19,393 nucleotides of DNA, taken from JBFHNV01 sp965365655 (GTDB lineage: Bacteria; Pseudomonadota; Gammaproteobacteria; HK1). The notes below the pieces were generated by a model. The model saw nothing but the letters and a program-made list of their open reading frames with translations, had not been told where the DNA came from and did not search any database. The stretch is taken from the NCBI GenBank assembly GCA_965365655.1, contig CBDUCN010000058.1:1-19393 (forward strand). Direction: 5' to 3'. Positions 7,634-15,209 of the stretch are shown here, in pieces. Position 1 is the first letter of the stretch. Each line of letters begins with the position of its first letter. The position numbers were made by a program, and so were the translations under genes.

Positions 7634-7650
7634 TTGGCACCCATGTTGCA
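7634..7650 (+). promoter_or_regulatory. Predicted sigma-54 (-24/-12) promoter of urtABCDE
   Basis: TTGGCACCCATGTTGCA fits the RpoN consensus (TGGCACG-N4-TTGCA) at all but one base, with the obligatory GG and GC exactly 10 bases apart (7636-7637 and 7648-7649). Transcription would start near 7661, giving a leader of about 100 nt before urtA. Together with the upstream NtrC-like sites this predicts nitrogen-limitation control of urea uptake. Confidence 0.82.
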
Positions 7651-7762
7651 GTGCCACGAGCGGACGATCCTGAGCGGCTCGCCGACGACCGGCGGCCCCG
7701 GAATCGCGATCGCGTGTCCGCACGTGCGGGCCGTTCACATTCGAACAGGGAGATCCGAGGTA

Positions 7763-9097
7763 ATGAAGCTTCGCTGGCATGAACTGATGAATCGCGCCCG
7801 CACGCCGGCGCGCGCCGCGCGCGGCGTGGCTGCCGCCGTCACGCTTTCCGCAGCCGCGGTGAGCGTTCCCGCCCACGCGCAGGACACGATCAAGGTCGGC
7901 GTCCTGCACAGTCTGAGCGGCACGATGGCCATCAGCGAGACGACGCTGAAGGACACGGTGCTGATGCTCATCGAGGAGCAGAACAAGAAGGGCGGAGTGC
8001 TCGGCAAGAAGCTCGAGCCCGTGGTCGTGGACCCGGCATCCAACTGGCCGCTGTTCGCCGAGAAGGCCCGCGAGCTGATCGAGGTCGAGAAGGTCTCGGT
8101 GGTGTTCGGCTGCTGGACCTCGGTGTCGCGCAAGTCCGTGCTGCCGGTGTTCGAGGAGCTGAACGGCCTGCTGTTCTATCCCGTTCAGTACGAGGGCGAG
8201 GAATCCTCGAAGAACGTGTTCTACACCGGTGCCGCGCCCAACCAGCAGGCCATCCCCGCGGTGGACTACCTGATGAGCCCCGAGGGCGGCAACGTGAAGC
8301 GCTGGGTGCTCGCGGGCACCGACTACGTGTACCCGCGCACCACCAACAAGATCCTCGAGAACTACCTGAAGGCCAAGGGCGTGGCCGCTTCGGACATCAT
8401 GATCAACTACACGCCTTTCGGTCATTCCGACTGGCAGACGATCGTGTCGGACATCAAGAAGTTCGGCAGCCAGGGCAAGAAGACGGCCGTGGTGTCCACC
8501 ATCAACGGCGACGCCAACGTGCCGTTCTACAAGGAGCTGGGCAACCAGGGGGTGTCCGCTGAGGACATCCCGGTGGTCGCGTTCTCGGTCGGCGAGGAGG
8601 AGCTGTCCGGCATCGACACCGGCCCGCTGGTCGGCCATCTCGCGGCGTGGAACTACTTCATGAGCGTGGACAACCCGGTCAACGCCGAGTTCATCGAGTC
8701 GTGGAAGGGCTTCATCAAGGACCCCAAGCGCGTCACCAACGACCCGATGGAGGCGCACTACATCGGATTCAACATGTGGGTGAAGGCGGTCGAGAAGGCG
8801 GGCACCACCGACGTGGACGCGGTGCGCAGCGCGATGTACGGCATCACGGTGCCGAACCTCACGGGCGGCATGGCCACCATGTTCACCAACCACCACCTGT
8901 CCAAGCCGGTCCTGATCGGCGAGATCCGCGACGACGGACAGTTCGACGTGGTGTGGCAGACCCCCGGCACCGTGATCGGCGATGCATGGACCGACTTCCT
9001 GCCCGAGAGCAAGGTCATCGTCGCCGACTGGATGCCGCCGGTGAGCTGCGGCAACTTCAACGTCAAGACCGCCACCTGCTCCGGCCAGAACTACTGA
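7763..9097 (+). CDS. urtA: UrtA, periplasmic urea-binding protein
   Basis: UrtA (444 aa) is the substrate-binding protein of the urea ABC transporter, in the branched-chain amino-acid (LIV) type family. A long twin-Arg-free signal peptide with a basic start and Ala-rich core ends at about AHAQ (residue 34). The mature part starts DTIKVGVLHSLSGTMAISE, the typical LivJ-like fold opening. Further family strings are VFGCWTSVSRKSVLPV, FYPVQYEGEE and AGTDYVYPRTTNK, and the Cys-containing C-terminus is also present. The ATG at 7763 has GAGG close upstream (7757-7760) and gives a clean signal peptide. The frame is open 43 codons further up, but that region holds the sigma-54 promoter. It is first in urtABCDE, separated from urtB by 181 bp with two hairpins. 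Confidence 0.96.
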   Translation: MKLRWHELMNRARTPARAARGVAAAVTLSAAAVSVPAHAQDTIKVGVLHSLSGTMAISETTLKDTVLMLIEEQNKKGGVLGKKLEPVVVDPASNWPLFAEKARELIEVEKVSVVFGCWTSVSRKSVLPVFEELNGLLFYPVQYEGEESSKNVFYTGAAPNQQAIPAVDYLMSPEGGNVKRWVLAGTDYVYPRTTNKILENYLKAKGVAASDIMINYTPFGHSDWQTIVSDIKKFGSQGKKTAVVSTINGDANVPFYKELGNQGVSAEDIPVVAFSVGEEELSGIDTGPLVGHLAAWNYFMSVDNPVNAEFIESWKGFIKDPKRVTNDPMEAHYIGFNMWVKAVEKAGTTDVDAVRSAMYGITVPNLTGGMATMFTNHHLSKPVLIGEIRDDGQFDVVWQTPGTVIGDAWTDFLPESKVIVADWMPPVSCGNFNVKTATCSGQNY

Positions 9098-9112
9098 CCT
9101 CGGCAGCCACAT

Positions 9113-9140
9113 GCCGGGCCGGCCTTCGCGCCGGCCCGGC
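9113..9140 (+). terminator. Strong hairpin 1 after urtA (attenuator or mRNA-stabilising stem)
   Basis: GCCGGGCCGGC and GCCGGCCCGGC form a perfect 11-bp stem around a 6-base loop (CTTCGC), starting 15 bases after the urtA stop. It is followed by CTTCGTC, not a T-run. Partial termination or 3'-end protection of the urtA message is therefore more likely than full termination. Confidence 0.55.
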
Positions 9141-9148
9141 CTTCGTCA

Positions 9149-9173
9149 CGCCCGGCGCACCACGCGCCGGGCG
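9149..9173 (+). terminator. Strong hairpin 2 between urtA and urtB
   Basis: CGCCCGGCGC and GCGCCGGGCG form a perfect 10-bp stem around ACCAC, 8 bases after the first hairpin. No T-run follows. The 105 bp from here to urtB contain no gene. Confidence 0.5.
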
Positions 9174-9278
9174 TCCCCACGCCGCCGGCGACGGGGGGCG
9201 CGTCAGGCCCGCCGTCCGTAGCGCCCGCGCGCAGCGTGCGGGCGCCGGCGGTCCGCTGCAACACGAGCCATACCGTCC

Positions 9279-10901
9279 ATGATGGGCAAGCCGTTCCCGT
9301 TCCGTCGCGCGCTCGTGAGCCTGCTGCTCGCCGCGCTGACGCTCGCCGCGCCGGGCGCGCGCGCCGACTTCGACAGCGCACTGGCGGACTTCGCGGGGCG
9401 CGACTTCGCGGCCCGCCTCGCCGCCATCGGCACGATCCAGGCGAGCGGTCACCCGCAGGCGCTGGCGACGCTGGAAGCGGCGCTGGAAGACAACCTGCGG
9501 CGGCGCAAGAGCGACCGCCGGGTGGTGATCGCGACCGAGACGGACGGGGGACGCTACGACATCGTCGACGCGCGAAGCGGCGAGGCCCTGGGGAGCGCGA
9601 CCCGCGGCGAGCTCGAGCGCATCCGCACCAACAACCGCCTGCGCAAGACGCTGCGCGGCGCGATCGCGGGCCTGCGGCTGGTGAGCGCGGACGCCGCGGT
9701 GCGCCTCGCCGCCGCGCAGGAGCTGCTGGGCACGCCTTCGGAGACCTCGGCGGGGCTGCTTCGCGAGGCCCTCGCCCGCGAATCCGACCCCGACGTGCGC
9801 GACGCGATGCGCATCGGGCTCGCGACCATCGACATCGCGAGCCCCGACCGCCACGCACGCCTGCAGGCGATCGCGGCCCTGGACGGCTCGCTGCGCCAGG
9901 AGGTGCGCGCGCTGCTCGCGGGCGTCGCCGAGAACGACGCGGAGACGGACGCGGAGGTCAAGGCGGCCGCTGCCAGCGCGCTCGCCGACATGGAACGCAG
10001 GCTCGCGGTCTACAACCAGGTCAACAACCTGTTCTTCGGCCTGAGCCTCGGCTCGGTGCTGCTGCTGGCCGCGGTGGGCCTCGCGATCACCTTCGGCGTC
10101 ATGGGCGTGATCAACATGGCGCACGGCGAGATGGTGATGCTGGGCGCGTACACGACCTACGTGGTCCAGCAGCTGATGCCCGCGCACCTGGAGTGGTCGC
10201 TGCTGGTGGCGCTGCCTGCCGCGTTCCTGGTCGCCGGCAGCGTGGGCGTGGCGATCGAGCGCGGCGTGATCCGTTTCCTGTACGGCCGCCCGCTGGAGAC
10301 GCTGCTCGCCACCTTCGGCATCAGCCTGATCCTGCAGCAGACGGTGCGCAGCATCTTCTCCCCGCTGAACCGCTCGGTCGCGACGCCGGAGTGGATGAGC
10401 GGCTCGCTGGTCATCAATCCGGCGCTGACGCTGACCTACAACCGGCTGTACATCATCGTGTTCGCGCTGCTGGTGCTCGGGGGCCTGGTCCTGCTGCTGA
10501 GGCGATCGCGCTTCGGGCTCCAGGTGCGCGCGGTGACGCAGAACCGCGCGATGGCCAGCGCGATGGGGATCCGCACCGCGCGCGTGGACGCGCTGACGTT
10601 CGGCCTCGGCTCGGGCATCGCGGGCCTCGCCGGCGTCGCGCTCAGCCAGCTCACGAACGTCGGCCCCAACATGGGGCAGGCGTACATCGTGGACTCGTTC
10701 ATGGTCGTCGTGTTCGGCGGAGTGGGCAACCTGATGGGGACGTTCTTCGGCGCGATGACGCTGGGCGTCGCGAACAAGTTCCTGGAACCCGTCACCGGCA
10801 CCGTGCTCGCGAAGATCCTGGTGCTGGTGTTCATCATCCTGTTCATCCAGCGCCGCCCGCGCGGCCTGTTCGCGCTGTCCGGCCGGGCCGCGGACGCATG
10901 A
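9279..10901 (+). CDS. urtB: UrtB, urea ABC transporter permease with large N-terminal domain
   Basis: UrtB (540 aa) is one of the two inner-membrane permeases of the urea transporter (LivH family). It begins with a signal peptide (FRRALVSLLLAALTLAAPGARA, residues 8-29), followed by a soluble, probably periplasmic helical-repeat-like region to about residue 245. The multi-spanning LivH domain then starts at NNLFFGLSLGSVLLLAAVGLA. Family motifs are GVINMAHGEMVMLGAY, the cytoplasmic-loop motif around AVTQNRAMASAMGI, and VVFGGVGNLMGTFFGA. The long N-terminal domain is usual for UrtB and distinguishes it from LivH. The start could be 9279 or the next ATG at 9282, and no good ribosome site precedes either. 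The stop overlaps the urtC ATG (ATGA). Confidence 0.95.
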   Translation: MMGKPFPFRRALVSLLLAALTLAAPGARADFDSALADFAGRDFAARLAAIGTIQASGHPQALATLEAALEDNLRRRKSDRRVVIATETDGGRYDIVDARSGEALGSATRGELERIRTNNRLRKTLRGAIAGLRLVSADAAVRLAAAQELLGTPSETSAGLLREALARESDPDVRDAMRIGLATIDIASPDRHARLQAIAALDGSLRQEVRALLAGVAENDAETDAEVKAAAASALADMERRLAVYNQVNNLFFGLSLGSVLLLAAVGLAITFGVMGVINMAHGEMVMLGAYTTYVVQQLMPAHLEWSLLVALPAAFLVAGSVGVAIERGVIRFLYGRPLETLLATFGISLILQQTVRSIFSPLNRSVATPEWMSGSLVINPALTLTYNRLYIIVFALLVLGGLVLLLRRSRFGLQVRAVTQNRAMASAMGIRTARVDALTFGLGSGIAGLAGVALSQLTNVGPNMGQAYIVDSFMVVVFGGVGNLMGTFFGAMTLGVANKFLEPVTGTVLAKILVLVFIILFIQRRPRGLFALSGRAADA

Positions 10902-12202
10902 GCGCGCGCGCCGGAACCGGGCCCGTGACCCGGCTGCTGCTGAACGACCGCGGCGGCGCGCTGTTCCTCGCGCTGCTCGCGCTGGTCGCCGTCTGCGTGC
11001 CGGTCCTGAACCTGTACGTGCCGGAGTCGTCGCCGCTGCACGTGCCCACCTACGCGGTCACGCTGATCGGCAAGTACCTGTGCTACGCGCTGCTCGCACT
11101 CGCGCTGGACCTGGTGTGGGGGTATCTCGGGATCCTGAGCCTGGGCCACGCCGCGTTCTTCGGGCTCGGCGGATACGCGATGGGCATGTACCTGATGCGC
11201 CAGATCGGCGAGCGCGGGGTCTACGGGCATCCGGAGCTGCCGGACTTCATGGTGTTCCTGAACTGGAAGGAGCTGCCCTGGTACTGGTACGGCTTCGACA
11301 ATTTCGGCTTCGCGATGCTGATGGCGCTCGCGGTGCCGGGCCTGCTGGCGTTCGTGTTCGGATACCTGGCGTTCCGCTCGCGCGTGACCGGCGTGTACCT
11401 GTCGATCATCACCCAGGCGCTGACGTACGCCCTGATGCTGGCCTTCTTCCGCAACGACATGGGCTTCGGCGGCAACAACGGCCTCACCGACTTCAAGGAC
11501 ATCCTGGGCTTCGACCTGCAGGCGGACGAGACGCGCATCGCGCTGTTCCTGATCTCGGCCGGCCTGCTCGCCGCGTGCTACCTGCTGTGCCGCACGCTGG
11601 TGCGCTCGCGACTCGGGCGCATCGCGATGGCGGTGCGCGACTCCGAGGGCCGGGTGCGCTCGCTCGGCTACCGCGACGAGCGGGTGAAGCTGTTCGTGTT
11701 CACCGTGTCGGCGATGATGGCGGGCGTCGCGGGCGCGCTGTACGTGCCGCAGGTGGGCATCATCAACCCCGGCGAGTTCGCGCCGATCAACTCCATCGAG
11801 GTCGTGATCTGGGTCGCGGTCGGCGGGCGCGGCACGCTGTTCGGGGCCGCGTTCGGCGCGGTGCTGGTGAACTACGCGAAGACCTGGTTCACCCTCGCCT
11901 ACCCCGAGATCTGGCTGTTCTTCCTCGGCGCACTGTTCGTGCTGGTGACGATCCTGCTGCCGCGCGGAGTCGTCGGGCTGGTGCCGTCGCGCCGCCGCGC
12001 GCGCGCGGCGTCCGGGCGGGACCGCGAGCCGTCCGGGCCGCCGGCGGCGGGAGCGCCGGCGGCCGGCGCGGACGACGGCGGTGCTGGAGGCGCACCCACG
12101 GCGGCGAAGCGCGCCGGCGAGGCCTCGGCGGGCTCGCCGGACACGGATGCGGGAGACGGCCCCGAGCGCGACCCGCCGCTCGGCGCGGGGCAGCGCGCAT
12201 GA
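10898..12202 (+). CDS. urtC: UrtC, urea ABC transporter permease with Ala/Gly/Arg-rich C-terminal tail
   Basis: UrtC (434 aa) is the second inner-membrane permease (LivM family). It contains several hydrophobic helices and the motifs YALLALALDLVWGYLGILSL, GHAAFFGLGGYAMG, AVRDSEGRVRSLGY (the EAA-like loop) and EVVIWVAVGGRGTLFGA. The transmembrane part ends at about residue 365 (LLPRGVVGLVPSRRR). The last 65-70 residues are a hydrophilic low-complexity tail of Ala, Gly, Pro, Arg and Asp that is not part of the usual family fold. The start at 10898 overlaps the urtB stop by 4 bp and the stop overlaps the urtD ATG, showing tight translational coupling. Confidence 0.95.
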   Translation: MSARAGTGPVTRLLLNDRGGALFLALLALVAVCVPVLNLYVPESSPLHVPTYAVTLIGKYLCYALLALALDLVWGYLGILSLGHAAFFGLGGYAMGMYLMRQIGERGVYGHPELPDFMVFLNWKELPWYWYGFDNFGFAMLMALAVPGLLAFVFGYLAFRSRVTGVYLSIITQALTYALMLAFFRNDMGFGGNNGLTDFKDILGFDLQADETRIALFLISAGLLAACYLLCRTLVRSRLGRIAMAVRDSEGRVRSLGYRDERVKLFVFTVSAMMAGVAGALYVPQVGIINPGEFAPINSIEVVIWVAVGGRGTLFGAAFGAVLVNYAKTWFTLAYPEIWLFFLGALFVLVTILLPRGVVGLVPSRRRARAASGRDREPSGPPAAGAPAAGADDGGAGGAPTAAKRAGEASAGSPDTDAGDGPERDPPLGAGQRA

Positions 12203-12966
12203 GCGCCGCCGAGCCCCGGCACGTCGCGAGCGACACCCTCCTCTACCTCGACGACGTCAGCGTGTCCTTCGACGGCTTTCGCGCGGTGGACGGCCTGAGC
12301 CTGGTCGTCGCCGAGCGTGAGCTGCGCTGCGTGATCGGTCCGAACGGCGCCGGCAAGACCACGATGATGGACATCATCACCGGCCGCACCCGCCCCGACG
12401 CCGGCACCGTGCAGTTCGGCGACGGCGTCGACCTCACGCGTCTCGACGAGGCGGCCATCGCGAACCTCGGCATCGGGCGCAAGTTCCAGAAGCCCACCGT
12501 GTTCGTGAACCACACGGTGTTCGAGAACGTGGAGCTCGCGCTGGCCGGGCGCCGCGGGGTGTTCGAGAACCTGTGGTTCCGCCTGCGCCCGGCGGACCGC
12601 GAACGCATCGACGAGGTGCTGGACACCATCGGCCTGGGCACGGAGCGCGATCGCCTCGCCGGCGAGCTGTCGCACGGCCAGAAGCAGTGGCTGGAGATCG
12701 GCATGCTGCTCGCGCAGTCGCCGCGCCTGCTGCTGGTCGACGAGCCGGTGGCGGGCATGACCGGGCGCGAGACCGAGCGCACCGCCGAGCTTCTGAACCG
12801 CCTCGCCGAGGACCACAGCGTGGTCGTCGTGGAGCACGACATGGAGTTCGTGCGCTCGATCGCGCGCCGCGTGACGGTGCTGCACCAGGGCAAGGTGCTG
12901 GCCGAGGGGCCGATGGCGCAGGTGCAGGACGACCCGCGCGTCAACGAGGTCTACCTGGGAGAGTGA
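12199..12966 (+). CDS. urtD: UrtD, urea ABC transporter ATP-binding protein
   Basis: UrtD (255 aa) is one of two cytoplasmic ATPases of the urea importer (LivG type). Walker A is GPNGAGKTT, the ABC signature is the UrtD-typical LSHGQKQWLEIG, Walker B is LLLVDEPVAGM, and the switch His lies in VVVEHDMEFV. The region RKFQKPTVFVNHTVFENVEL is the Q-loop segment. The ATG at 12199 overlaps the urtC stop (ATGA). The downstream urtE GTG begins one base after the urtD stop. Confidence 0.97.
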   Translation: MSAAEPRHVASDTLLYLDDVSVSFDGFRAVDGLSLVVAERELRCVIGPNGAGKTTMMDIITGRTRPDAGTVQFGDGVDLTRLDEAAIANLGIGRKFQKPTVFVNHTVFENVELALAGRRGVFENLWFRLRPADRERIDEVLDTIGLGTERDRLAGELSHGQKQWLEIGMLLAQSPRLLLVDEPVAGMTGRETERTAELLNRLAEDHSVVVVEHDMEFVRSIARRVTVLHQGKVLAEGPMAQVQDDPRVNEVYLGE

Positions 12967-12967
12967 C

Positions 12968-13660
12968 GTGCTGGAGCTGCGCGGACTGGACCACTACTAC
13001 GGCGAGAGCCACACCCTGTGGGATCTCGACTTCGACGTCGAGGAAGGCTCGCGCACCTGCCTGATGGGGCGCAACGGCGTCGGCAAGACGACGCTGCTGA
13101 AGTGCGTGATGGGCCTGGAGCGCGTGAGGGGCGGCAGCATCCGCTTCCGCGGCGAGGCGCTGGAGCAGGCCGGTCCACAGGCGCGCGCGCGCGCGGGCAT
13201 CGCGTACGTGCCCCAGGGCCGCGAGATCTTTCCGCGCCTGACCGTGGAGGAGAACCTGCACGTGGGCCTCGGCGTGCGGCGCGGCCTCGACAAGGTACCG
13301 GACCTCGTGTTCGAGCTGTTCCCGGTGCTCGGCGAGATGCTGCACCGGCGCGGCGGCGACCTCTCGGGCGGCCAGCAGCAGCAGCTCGCGATCGGCCGCG
13401 CGCTGGTGCTCGAGCCCAGCCTGCTGCTGCTCGACGAGCCCACCGAGGGGATCCAGCCCAACATCGTGCGCGAGATCGGCGACATCATCGTGCGTCTGAA
13501 CGAGACTCTGGGGCTCACGGTGCTGCTGGTCGAGCAGAAGCTCGCGTTCGCGCGCCGGGTGGCCGACTGCTTCACGATCCTCGACAAGGGGCGCAAGGTC
13601 GCGGCCGGCAGCATCGGGGAGCTCGACGACGGGCTCGTGAAGCGCCACCTGTCCGTCTGA
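12968..13660 (+). CDS. urtE: UrtE, urea ABC transporter ATP-binding protein
   Basis: UrtE (230 aa) is the second ATPase (LivF type). Walker A is GRNGVGKTT, the signature is LSGGQQQQLAIG, Walker B is LLLLDEPTEGI (followed by QPNIV, typical of this family), and the switch His is replaced by Gln in LLVEQKL, as is common in LivF/UrtE. It starts with GTG one base after the urtD stop. The GGAGAG just before the urtD stop (12958-12963) can serve as ribosome site. It is the last urt gene. The next 178 bp contain no gene until the arsR-like start, and no clear terminator is visible there. Confidence 0.97.
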   Translation: MLELRGLDHYYGESHTLWDLDFDVEEGSRTCLMGRNGVGKTTLLKCVMGLERVRGGSIRFRGEALEQAGPQARARAGIAYVPQGREIFPRLTVEENLHVGLGVRRGLDKVPDLVFELFPVLGEMLHRRGGDLSGGQQQQLAIGRALVLEPSLLLLDEPTEGIQPNIVREIGDIIVRLNETLGLTVLLVEQKLAFARRVADCFTILDKGRKVAAGSIGELDDGLVKRHLSV

Positions 13661-13777
13661 CGGCCCGCGACCGCGCCGACCAGCCTGCCGCGCCGCCGGT
13701 CACGCCCGGCAGCCGCCCCCGGGGACCGCATGCCCCGGCGCGTGCCGCCTCGCACCGCCTGTTGCGCTCGCGGACCT

Positions 13778-13799
13778 TATTCCCATATTTCCAGGAATA
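13778..13799. promoter_or_regulatory. Candidate operator: TATTCC-N10-GGAATA inverted repeat
   Basis: TATTCC (13778-13783) and GGAATA (13794-13799) are perfect inverted half-sites around a 10-base AT-rich spacer, a striking patch in this G+C-rich sequence. The repeat ends 3 bases before the predicted -35 box of the ArsR-family gene, a position where its own repressor could block RNA polymerase. Confidence 0.55.
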
Positions 13800-13802
13800 C
13801 CG

Positions 13803-13831
13803 TTGACAGCCGCCGCCCGCAGGCCTACCGT
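13803..13831 (+). promoter_or_regulatory. Predicted sigma-70 promoter of the arsR-like gene
   Basis: A perfect TTGACA (13803-13808) is followed by a 17-base spacer and TACCGT (13826-13831; 3/6 of the -10 box). Transcription would start at about 13838-13839, on the ATG itself, which predicts a leaderless message. No ribosome site precedes that ATG, which agrees. Confidence 0.5.
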
Positions 13832-13838
13832 TCGCGCC

Positions 13839-14150
13839 ATGGACCTGCCGCAGCTCGCCGCCCGCCTCGAAGCGCTCGGAAACGGGACACGCCTGGCCAT
13901 CTACCGCACGCTGGTCCGCGCCGGGCGCGAAGGCCTGCCGGTGGGCACGGTGCAGCAGCGCACCGGCGTGCCGCGCTCCACGCTGTCCCACCACCTGCAC
14001 AAGCTCATCGCGGTCGGCCTGGTCTGCCAGCGCCGCGAGGGCACCACGTTGTACTGCCGGGCCGAGTACGCCGCGATGGACGAGACGCTGGGCTTCCTGC
14101 GCGCCGAGTGCTGCGCGGATGCCGGGCGGCGCGGCGTCGACGCGGCCTGA
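13839..14150 (+). CDS. ArsR-family winged-helix repressor
   Basis: This 103-aa protein has the ArsR/SmtB fold: LAARLEALGNGTRLAIYRTL, then the recognition helix in GVPRSTLSHHLHKLIAVGLV, then the wing REGTTLYCR. The classical ELCVCDL metal site of plasmid R773 ArsR is absent. A vicinal pair Cys91-Cys92 near the C-terminus, with Cys63 and Cys73, resembles the C-terminal Cys site described for Acidithiobacillus ferrooxidans ArsR, so a thiophilic inducer such as As(III) is plausible. I chose the ATG at 13839. An in-frame TTG at 13803 coincides with the -35 box and would add 12 unsupported residues. It is followed 33 bp later by an ArsP-like permease that it probably represses. Confidence 0.88.
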   Translation: MDLPQLAARLEALGNGTRLAIYRTLVRAGREGLPVGTVQQRTGVPRSTLSHHLHKLIAVGLVCQRREGTTLYCRAEYAAMDETLGFLRAECCADAGRRGVDAA

Positions 14151-14183
14151 GCTGGCGCCTGCACACCCGGAGCGGACCCCGCC

Positions 14184-15209
14184 GTGACGCAGCTGATCCT
14201 CGCGACCCGCCAGTACACCGCCCGCCTCGACCGCGTCTGGCTGTTCATGGCCGTGTCGCTCCTCGCGCTGGCGGCCGCCGACGCGACCCAGGCGCTCGAG
14301 AGCCTGCGCTTCACCGGCGACGCGCTGCTCGGCGTCAGCCTGTTTCTCGCGCTGTCCATCGGCATCGCGGCGTACGCGAAGGCGAGCGGCGCCGACCGCC
14401 TGATCGCGCGCGCGTTCTCCGGCCACATGGGCCGCATGGTCGTCGCCGCCGCGCTGATGGGCGCGCTGTCGCCGTTCTGCTCCTGCGGCGTCATCCCGCT
14501 GATCGCGGCGCTGCTCGCGATGGGCGTGCCGCTCGCGCCGGTGATGGCGTTCTGGCTCGCGTCACCGCTGATGGACCCGTCGATGTTCGTGCTGACCGTC
14601 GGCACCCTCGGCACGACCTTCGCGCTGTACAAGACGATGGCCGCGGTCGGCGTCGGCCTGCTCGGCGGGATGGGCACGCTGGCGCTGATGCGCCGCGGAG
14701 CGTTCGCGCAGCCGCTGCGCGACGGCGTCGGCAACGGCGGCTGCGGCGGCGCCGTGGTCCGCAATCCCGGCGCCGTCGAATGGCGGTTCTGGAAAGACGA
14801 GCAGCGGCGCGCCGCGTTCGCGAGGAACGCGCTGGACAACACGCTGTTCCTCGGCAAGTGGCTCACCCTCGCGTTCTTCCTCGAGAGCCTGATGCTCGCG
14901 TACGTCCCGGCCGAGACGGTCAGCGCCGCGATCGGCGGCGACGGCTGGCTGACCGTGCTGGGTGCGACCCTGGTCGGCGTCCCCGCGTACCTGAACGGCT
15001 ACGCCGCGCTGCCGCTGGTCGGCGGGCTCATCGAGCAGGGCATGGCGCCCGGCGCCGGCATGGCCTTCCTGATCGCGGGCGGCGTCAGCTCCGTCCCGGC
15101 GGCGCTCGCCGTGTGGGCCCTCGCGCGCTGGCCGGTGTTCCTGGCCTACCTGGGCTTCGCGTTCGCCGGCGCATTCGCGTTCGGGCTCGCGTTCACCTGG
15201 GTCGCCTGA
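14184..15209 (+). CDS. ArsP/DUF318-type permease (putative metalloid or metal efflux)
   Basis: This is an inner-membrane protein of 341 aa with about eight hydrophobic segments in two bundles separated by a hydrophilic loop (about 170-215). The first bundle contains SPFCSCGVIPL with Cys99 and Cys101, the characteristic CxC-G motif of the DUF318 (ArsP_1) permease family, and the second contains GVPAYLNGYAALPLVGGL. The loop has a further Cys187 in a Gly-rich NGGCGG. Members include the organoarsenical exporter ArsP and permeases linked to Cu/Zn efflux, and I cannot tell the substrate. It starts with GTG at 14184. A GGAG lies 12 bases upstream, which is rather far. It probably shares a transcript with the arsR-like gene. 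Its end overlaps the convergent PEP-CTERM gene by 17 bp. Confidence 0.85.
   Translation: MTQLILATRQYTARLDRVWLFMAVSLLALAAADATQALESLRFTGDALLGVSLFLALSIGIAAYAKASGADRLIARAFSGHMGRMVVAAALMGALSPFCSCGVIPLIAALLAMGVPLAPVMAFWLASPLMDPSMFVLTVGTLGTTFALYKTMAAVGVGLLGGMGTLALMRRGAFAQPLRDGVGNGGCGGAVVRNPGAVEWRFWKDEQRRAAFARNALDNTLFLGKWLTLAFFLESLMLAYVPAETVSAAIGGDGWLTVLGATLVGVPAYLNGYAALPLVGGLIEQGMAPGAGMAFLIAGGVSSVPAALAVWALARWPVFLAYLGFAFAGAFAFGLAFTWVA

Noticed and set aside
8647..9282. Plus-strand frame crossing the urtA end and both hairpins
   Set aside because: It is a +1 shadow of urtA with low-complexity composition. The hairpins lie in a normal intergenic gap.
9236..10897. In-frame extension of urtC upstream to 9236
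   Set aside because: It runs out of frame through urtB, is Arg/Ala-rich and lacks domains. UrtC starts at the ATG at 10898, which overlaps the urtB stop.
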